From Soonwooa sp. (GTDB lineage: Bacteria > Bacteroidota > Bacteroidia > Flavobacteriales > Weeksellaceae): a stretch of 56,733 nucleotides of DNA. The DNA is taken from assembly GCF_030151385.1 (NCBI RefSeq), contig NZ_JASLDS010000059.1, positions 1 through 56,733 on the forward strand, in the 5' to 3' direction. Within the stretch, counting starts at the first letter, position 1, and each line of letters opens with the position of its first letter. This document shows, piece by piece, positions 52,461 to 56,733 of the stretch. The translations under genes and the position numbers were made by a program. A model generated the notes under the pieces. That model did no database searches. It saw nothing but the letters and a program-made list of their open reading frames with translations, and was not told the origin of the DNA.

Positions 52461-54281
52461 ATGAAAAAATATATTTTGCTTTTTATTGTTTTGCAGTTTT
52501 CTGTTGTTAAATCTCAGATTGTTGATGCTAAGTTTTTTAATAAAGAAATTGGGAATTCTAGTATTCGACAAGCAAAAGCTGATACTGTTGTTAAGTCGCC
52601 ATTTTTAATTTCGTCGATTAAAGTTTATACTTCGGAGAAAACAAATTTTGTTTCAAATCAGGTTAAGAAAAATCAAAACAAAAATTTTTATCCTATATCA
52701 TTAATTAAATTCCAACCTGATGGCAAAATATTTTTTAATGAAAAATACTATGATGGGACGATTTACAAAGTGAATTTTTATTACGGAAGCAATGGGAATT
52801 TAATTCTTAAAACCAACAAGACAAATAATGATACTTCAATAGATTATTCGTGGCTTCATTACGACAAAAAGAATTATTTGGACTACGAATTGGCTTACGA
52901 AATTAATGGAAAGAATAAGCTTCAATTCCAAGGTTTGATGAATTATAAAAAGGAGATTAAGCCAGATTATTTTAAAGTTGATTTAATGCATTATAGCTAT
53001 GATTCTTTGCTGTCGACGGTGGATACCTTTACTTTTTTTAAAGATAAATATGTTGTTGACATGCCTGTCCGATATGCTCGGAAGTCCTACTACCGCGCTT
53101 TTGGCGACCAATATCTTCCTTATCAGATTGACGGTTATTATGTGGAGGGACGAACAGCGAATTATAGTTATAATGATAAAGGTTTTCCGCTTTGGGAAAA
53201 TTGGGTTAATGAAAAAGGTTTGGAAAACAAAACGGAATACACCTATAATGCAGATTTTACTGAACGTATAACGCAACAATACGATATGTTGGGAACTGAA
53301 AAGTCAACGAAAATTATTAAAAAGTATAACAAGCAAGGCAATCAAATTTTTGAACAAACTTCTGAGCGCACAGGTAATCCGCTTGACATTTACACTTGGG
53401 ATTATGTTTACGATGAAAAGGGAAATTGGATTGAGTCCAAAAGATATTGGCAAGAAATCCGAAGCGGAATTGAAAAAAAGAATAAACTTGTTGAGCATAT
53501 TATTAGAGAGATTAAATACTATAATTCGCCGTCAGAATTTTTGCCAGAGAAAGCGCCAACTTTTGATGAACGTGCAACAGAGTATTTAACGACTGTTCCA
53601 ATTTATGCTGAGAAGATTGATAAAGAAAATAAGGAGCGTGACGCCGCAATCCAAGCTGGAGATTATGTGTCGGAAATTCCAGATGAGAAGCATGATAAAG
53701 TTGAGGATTTTACACCAAAATATTGGACGTTGAAACAAATTGCTTACGGAAATCTCAATGATGATCAACAAGATGAAGCGGTTGCGGTCTATACATCCCC
53801 TGATGGTGGCGATATAGGAAGTCAACAAGTTTTAGCGATTTATAAAAAGGAAGACGGAAAATGGCGATTGTGGCACCAGAATTTTTCTGCAGTTTTGTCT
53901 TCGGATCATGGTGGGATGATGGGAAATCCGTTTGATGGTGTATCGATAAAAAACAAATGCATCTTGGTGAAGCATTTTGGAGGAAGTCGCGACAAATGGT
54001 CGTACATCCATCGTTATCGTTTTCAGAATGGTGATTGGTATTTGATTGGTGCTTTAATCGATTTTGGTGCACCGCAAGATTATTTTGGAAAGTTCGATTA
54101 CAACCTTTCGACAGGTGATATTGTTGCATCTTATAAATCTGAACTTTCTTCCGACGAAAAACTGAATGCCTCAAAATCTTGGTCACGCAACTTGAAGAAG
54201 AAAATTCCGTTACCGAAAATGGATGACTTTGTTCCTGGTGAAACCGAAACTGTCGTCAATGGACGAACTTTTTATTGGTAG
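52461..54281 (+). CDS. Secreted protein with YD-like strands and an FG-GAP-like C-terminal part, function unknown
   Basis: A 606-residue protein with signal peptide MKKYILLFIVLQFSVVKSQ. Residues about 220-350 contain repeated Tyr/Asp/Gly strands resembling YD/RHS-like units (ANYSYNDKGFPLWENWVNEK, DYVYDEKGNWIESKRY). The C-terminal part (about 420-570) has a calcium-loop-like YGNLNDDQQDEAVAVY, as in FG-GAP/VCBS units, then VLAIYKKEDGKWRLWHQ and HGGMMGNPFDGVSI. I do not recognise the family as a whole. It begins 76 bases after lipA behind a terminator, so it is probably separate. Likely periplasmic or surface-exposed. Confidence 0.6.
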   Translation: MKKYILLFIVLQFSVVKSQIVDAKFFNKEIGNSSIRQAKADTVVKSPFLISSIKVYTSEKTNFVSNQVKKNQNKNFYPISLIKFQPDGKIFFNEKYYDGTIYKVNFYYGSNGNLILKTNKTNNDTSIDYSWLHYDKKNYLDYELAYEINGKNKLQFQGLMNYKKEIKPDYFKVDLMHYSYDSLLSTVDTFTFFKDKYVVDMPVRYARKSYYRAFGDQYLPYQIDGYYVEGRTANYSYNDKGFPLWENWVNEKGLENKTEYTYNADFTERITQQYDMLGTEKSTKIIKKYNKQGNQIFEQTSERTGNPLDIYTWDYVYDEKGNWIESKRYWQEIRSGIEKKNKLVEHIIREIKYYNSPSEFLPEKAPTFDERATEYLTTVPIYAEKIDKENKERDAAIQAGDYVSEIPDEKHDKVEDFTPKYWTLKQIAYGNLNDDQQDEAVAVYTSPDGGDIGSQQVLAIYKKEDGKWRLWHQNFSAVLSSDHGGMMGNPFDGVSIKNKCILVKHFGGSRDKWSYIHRYRFQNGDWYLIGALIDFGAPQDYFGKFDYNLSTGDIVASYKSELSSDEKLNASKSWSRNLKKKIPLPKMDDFVPGETETVVNGRTFYW

Positions 54282-54292
54282 GATTTGGGAGA

Positions 54293-54329
54293 TCCAGAGG
54301 CGGCGCATCGAAGATGCGCCGCCTCTGGA
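54293..54329. terminator. Very stable GC-rich hairpin, bidirectional terminator
   Basis: A perfect 17-bp stem, TCCAGAGGCGGCGCATC/GATGCGCCGCCTCTGGA, with a GAA loop. Short T-run CTTTTT follows. It separates two convergent genes of unknown function. Its G+C is far above that of its flanks. Confidence 0.78.
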
Positions 54330-54359
54330 ACTTTTTCAATTATGTAAAAAGTTTTAAAA

Positions 54360-55550
54360 CTACATGTCAAGACCAAGTCCGTCACCATCGATTTTGGCAT
54401 CATTCCAAAGTTTTTCAAATGATGGAAGCTGATAGTATTTATTCTTTCGAAACTCTTCATCATATTTCTTTTGCAAATCGGGCGAAGAATGTTTGTAAAA
54501 ACTTCCCATAAAGGCATTTGTTAAACCTGTTTTGGATTTATGTTTCTCGCCAAAGTAAAGCAAATAAGCAACTAATTTTGATTGTTCGCTAAAGTTAAGG
54601 CTGTTTAGTTTTAAATTTCCAGATCTTATTTCGTCAAGTATAGATAGAATTTGTGATGAATATTTAGTTGCATCTTTTTCCATGTAGGTAAAAGCCTCGG
54701 GATGAATTTCAAAGCTGTCGTTACAATTTTTTACATAAAAAACACTTAGACAATCTTCCTTGTTTTTTTCGAAATTTTCAATACTATATTTGTCGATATA
54801 CCAAGCTAACAAATTAGCATCTTTGACGTAGCCAAAATTTTTCACTAAAGATTCTAGAAAAATCTGGTCATGAAGTCTTAGCCAATCAAAACTCGCTTTA
54901 TCATTGTTAAACAAGAATTTGTTTCTATTAATTAATTTTTGAATATTATCGTTTCTGACTTCGGTTAATTCTTCGAAATCTTTCCACTTTATTATTTTAT
55001 AGACTGTACCATCTTTATCCTTTTTTGTTGCAGGAATATTATTTTCAAGTTTCGCAACGGCTGGAAATTTAGTTTTGTAATCTATTAGTTCTGGGATAAA
55101 TAAAGCTTCCGAAAGTATTTTATTCTTCGTATCAATAAAGAGTGGATTGTTGTTGCTGGTCACATAATTTCCATCCAATTGATAAACTATCTTTTCGCGA
55201 GGACAAGGATATTCGATTAAGAAATTGACTAAATCTTTGGAAGTGTTGACTTTATAAACCTCTTTTATTTTTGCGTTAAAGTCGTTGGCGGAAGGAAAAA
55301 TATAGCCACTGTTTTTTAATATTTCTAAAGAAATCTGTTGACTTACCAAAAAGTCTTGCTTAGTATATTGATAGTTACTGCTGGCATCTAGTCCGTCTTC
55401 TTTTAATAAATATCCGTTTTGGATTTGCTTTTGGAGAAGCTGTTCTTCAAGGTTTTTATCGCTTTTATTTCCTAAATTTTTGTTGTGGCTTTCTTGGCAA
55501 CTTACCAAAAAGGAAAATAGAATAGAAGTAGACAGTATTAGATTTTTCAT
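54360..55550 (-). CDS. Lipoprotein of unknown function
   Basis: A 396-residue protein with a lipoprotein signal (ILFSFLVSCQES, Cys 18). It is polar, lysine- and asparagine-rich, with mainly helical character (SQILSILDEIRSGNLKLNSL). Cysteines occur in YPCPREKIVYQL and in the pair VKNCNDSFEIHP/EDCLSVFYVKNC. I recognise no domain. It is convergent with the secreted protein before it and starts just after the MITE-like repeat. Confidence 0.6.
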   Translation of the reverse strand: MKNLILSTSILFSFLVSCQESHNKNLGNKSDKNLEEQLLQKQIQNGYLLKEDGLDASSNYQYTKQDFLVSQQISLEILKNSGYIFPSANDFNAKIKEVYKVNTSKDLVNFLIEYPCPREKIVYQLDGNYVTSNNNPLFIDTKNKILSEALFIPELIDYKTKFPAVAKLENNIPATKKDKDGTVYKIIKWKDFEELTEVRNDNIQKLINRNKFLFNNDKASFDWLRLHDQIFLESLVKNFGYVKDANLLAWYIDKYSIENFEKNKEDCLSVFYVKNCNDSFEIHPEAFTYMEKDATKYSSQILSILDEIRSGNLKLNSLNFSEQSKLVAYLLYFGEKHKSKTGLTNAFMGSFYKHSSPDLQKKYDEEFRKNKYYQLPSFEKLWNDAKIDGDGLGLDM

Positions 55551-55575
55551 AGCTTTTTGTGTTGATCAATTGCTA

Positions 55576-55651
55576 AGAGCCTGTTTAAATTTAGCAAAGA
55601 AGACTTGAATAGTTTAAAAATATGTTTCGGTAAAATTTTTAAATAGGCTCT
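55576..55651. repeat. MITE-like inverted repeat of about 76 bp
   Basis: Ends AGAGCCTGTTTAAA and TTTAAATAGGCTCT are inverted copies with one mismatch over 14 positions, about 48 bases apart. The GAGCCTGTTTAAA-type end recalls IS5-like element termini. No clear target duplication is seen (flanks CTA and CAG) and no reading frame, so it may be a solo relic or a simple long-loop hairpin. Confidence 0.4.
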
Positions 55652-55738
55652 CAGTTACTTTAGCTAAAGATACAAATTCAACACAAAGCCGTTAAAAGAA
55701 GAATCAAAATAATATTTGTTTTCTTTATTAAATACCAA

Positions 55739-56302
55739 TCAACCTCTCGATAATGCCAAAATACAATCTTCGCGAATTTTCCAAATTTCTTCGATAGAAT
55801 AGGGGATTTCGGGATGTTGGTCGAGCCAGTCTTCTAGGAAGTTTTGGTGGTATTTAACTTTAAAATCTGTGATTTGCTCTGGCTGAATTTCGATTTCTTT
55901 TAAAAGTTGAGATTCAAAGTTTTCTTTGCGCCAAGTGCGACTTGTAAAGTCAAGGATTTGATGATTCCATTTCAGGTAATTGTGCGCTTCGGGAATGTAA
56001 TCGAGTTGATGCTGCTCTAGAATCTCTTTAATTTGAGGTGCATTATCTGCGTTCATTTCAAAAATACCCAAAATTAATTGAATGTCGAATTTTTGATTTT
56101 CGTCCGCCAAACGTTTTAACAATGCATGTTTGGTACTGCAAGTTCCAAAATTATCATTAAGGACAACTAGCATATTATTTTTGTCAAGATTTCTTTTGTA
56201 ATCCAAATTCTGAACAAAGTGTGCTGCTTCTAGAAAAGTCGTTTTATCAATGTTGAGAAAGCTTTCGGAAATTATTTTGTCCGATTGGATGTCAAAATTC
56301 AT
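55739..56302 (-). CDS. Transglutaminase-like conserved hypothetical protein
   Basis: A 187-residue cytoplasmic protein without a signal. It has FGTCSTKHALLKRLADE with a candidate catalytic Cys (about residue 55), and later IPEAHNYLKWNHQILDFTSR with a His (about 106) and Asp (about 117). The Cys-His-Asp order and sequence setting fit the transglutaminase-like fold (as in arylamine or peptide-handling relatives). The remaining helical C-terminus is unmatched. Enzymatic activity is inference only. Confidence 0.6.
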   Translation of the reverse strand: MNFDIQSDKIISESFLNIDKTTFLEAAHFVQNLDYKRNLDKNNMLVVLNDNFGTCSTKHALLKRLADENQKFDIQLILGIFEMNADNAPQIKEILEQHQLDYIPEAHNYLKWNHQILDFTSRTWRKENFESQLLKEIEIQPEQITDFKVKYHQNFLEDWLDQHPEIPYSIEEIWKIREDCILALSRG

Positions 56303-56622
56303 CTTTTAAAATTTGTCGCTAAAGTAACACATTACAAAGCCTTGTGATAAGTTTTATTTCGAATAATTATTAACATTAAGCAAGCCTAAGCTTTAATTTC
56401 GTTAAATTAAATTTTTAAAAAGAATGTCCTTAAAAATCTTAATATAAATCAATAAATTGATTTCTTAACAGGATATGTAGTTTGATTGTTTTAATTTCTT
56501 AATGTTTAATGAAGAATAAACGCCGTTCTTTTTTTTAAGAAAGCTTAAAGTTCGACGTAGTCAAATTAAATTTAAGATTTAAAACGTCACTCAGAATTAT
56601 TAAATATTTAAGAAGCCTAAAA
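56303..56622. other. AT-rich intergenic region upstream of pyrG
   Basis: About 320 bases with many A/T runs, no open frame of note, no strong hairpin and no repeat that I can define. It must hold the promoter of the transglutaminase-like gene at its left end, but no TAnnTTTG box is evident there. Confidence 0.5.
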
Positions 56623-56653
56623 TTGCTTTTCTAGTCCGTATGCTTTAACTTTG
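56623..56653 (+). promoter_or_regulatory. pyrG promoter
   Basis: TTG (56623-56625) and TAACTTTG (56646-56653), 20 bases apart, a good flavobacterial -33/-7 pair, 15 bases before the ATG. Confidence 0.65.
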
Positions 56654-56668
56654 CACAAACCTAATCTA

Positions 56669-56733
56669 ATGAGTAAAAAAGAAACGAAGTACATCTTTGT
56701 AACAGGCGGTGTTACTTCTTCACTGGGTAAAGG
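56669..56733 (+). CDS. pyrG: CTP synthase, 5' end only
   Basis: The last 65 bases encode MSKKETKYIFVTGGVTSSLG and continue past the window. This is the standard N-terminus of CTP synthase, including the start of its nucleotide-binding loop GGVTSSLGKG. The enzyme makes CTP from UTP, ATP and glutamine. The rest lies outside. Confidence 0.9.
   Translation, partial: MSKKETKYIFVTGGVTSSLGK

Overview
The window is about 36% G+C chromosomal DNA from a member of the Bacteroidota, most likely a flavobacterium of the Weeksellaceae (Chryseobacterium-like). The grounds are flavobacterial TAnnTTTG -7 promoter boxes, the gliding lipoprotein gene gldD, SusC/TonB-type outer-membrane barrels with carboxypeptidase-regulatory N-domains, a DnaE with an N-terminal proofreading exonuclease, and lipoproteins throughout. 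The genus is inferred, not proven. I see no tRNA, rRNA, CRISPR array or intact insertion sequence.

Bases 1 to about 13,680 are one end of an integrative conjugative element (ICE) of the CTnDOT/PRTRC type. In order they hold the C-terminal part of a giant SNF2-like helicase (+), an RteC-like regulator, an outer-membrane barrel, and a badly damaged ABC-export cargo operon. That operon has an HlyD adaptor fused in frame to a TolC tail, and an ABC ATPase remnant fused in frame to the N-terminus of PRTRC protein B. Then come a PRTRC cassette (F-like, C, E), three small conserved element genes, a DUF932 protein, SSB, a structured non-coding stretch and a tyrosine integrase. The two chimeras show that the element has lost internal DNA, so it is probably a decayed or rearranged ICE.

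From 13,742 to the end the sequence is ordinary chromosome. Genes in order: YpdA-type disulfide reductase, L,D-transpeptidase, a carboxypeptidase-regulatory-domain protein, dnaE, ybaK, a TonB receptor divergent from homogentisate dioxygenase, and two different CoA-transferases. Next are an M13 metallopeptidase, two parvulin-type periplasmic PPIases, a PfkB kinase and gldD (the last three transcribed in the order gldD-pfkB-PPIase), then rplS, a second TonB-type barrel, and mltG-dapF.

Bases 41,821-49,466 form a coherent efflux locus. A response regulator and histidine kinase are followed on the same strand by a TolC, a membrane fusion lipoprotein and an RND pump of the CzcA/CusA class. A direct repeat with 11-base periodicity, the typical layout of an OmpR-family site, lies upstream of the TolC promoter. 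The last part holds a PAP2 phosphatase, a TPR protein, an ECF sigma factor overlapping lipA, two uncharacterised envelope proteins, a transglutaminase-like protein, and the first 65 bases of pyrG.

Several intergenic regions carry sequences that look like dispersed family elements: a GC-rich module with a terminator hairpin inside it after dnaE, a 55-56 bp tandem repeat after rplS, short REP-like motifs at 27.5 and 41.6 kb, a 17-bp GC-rich stem at 54.3 kb and a MITE-like inverted repeat at 55.6 kb.
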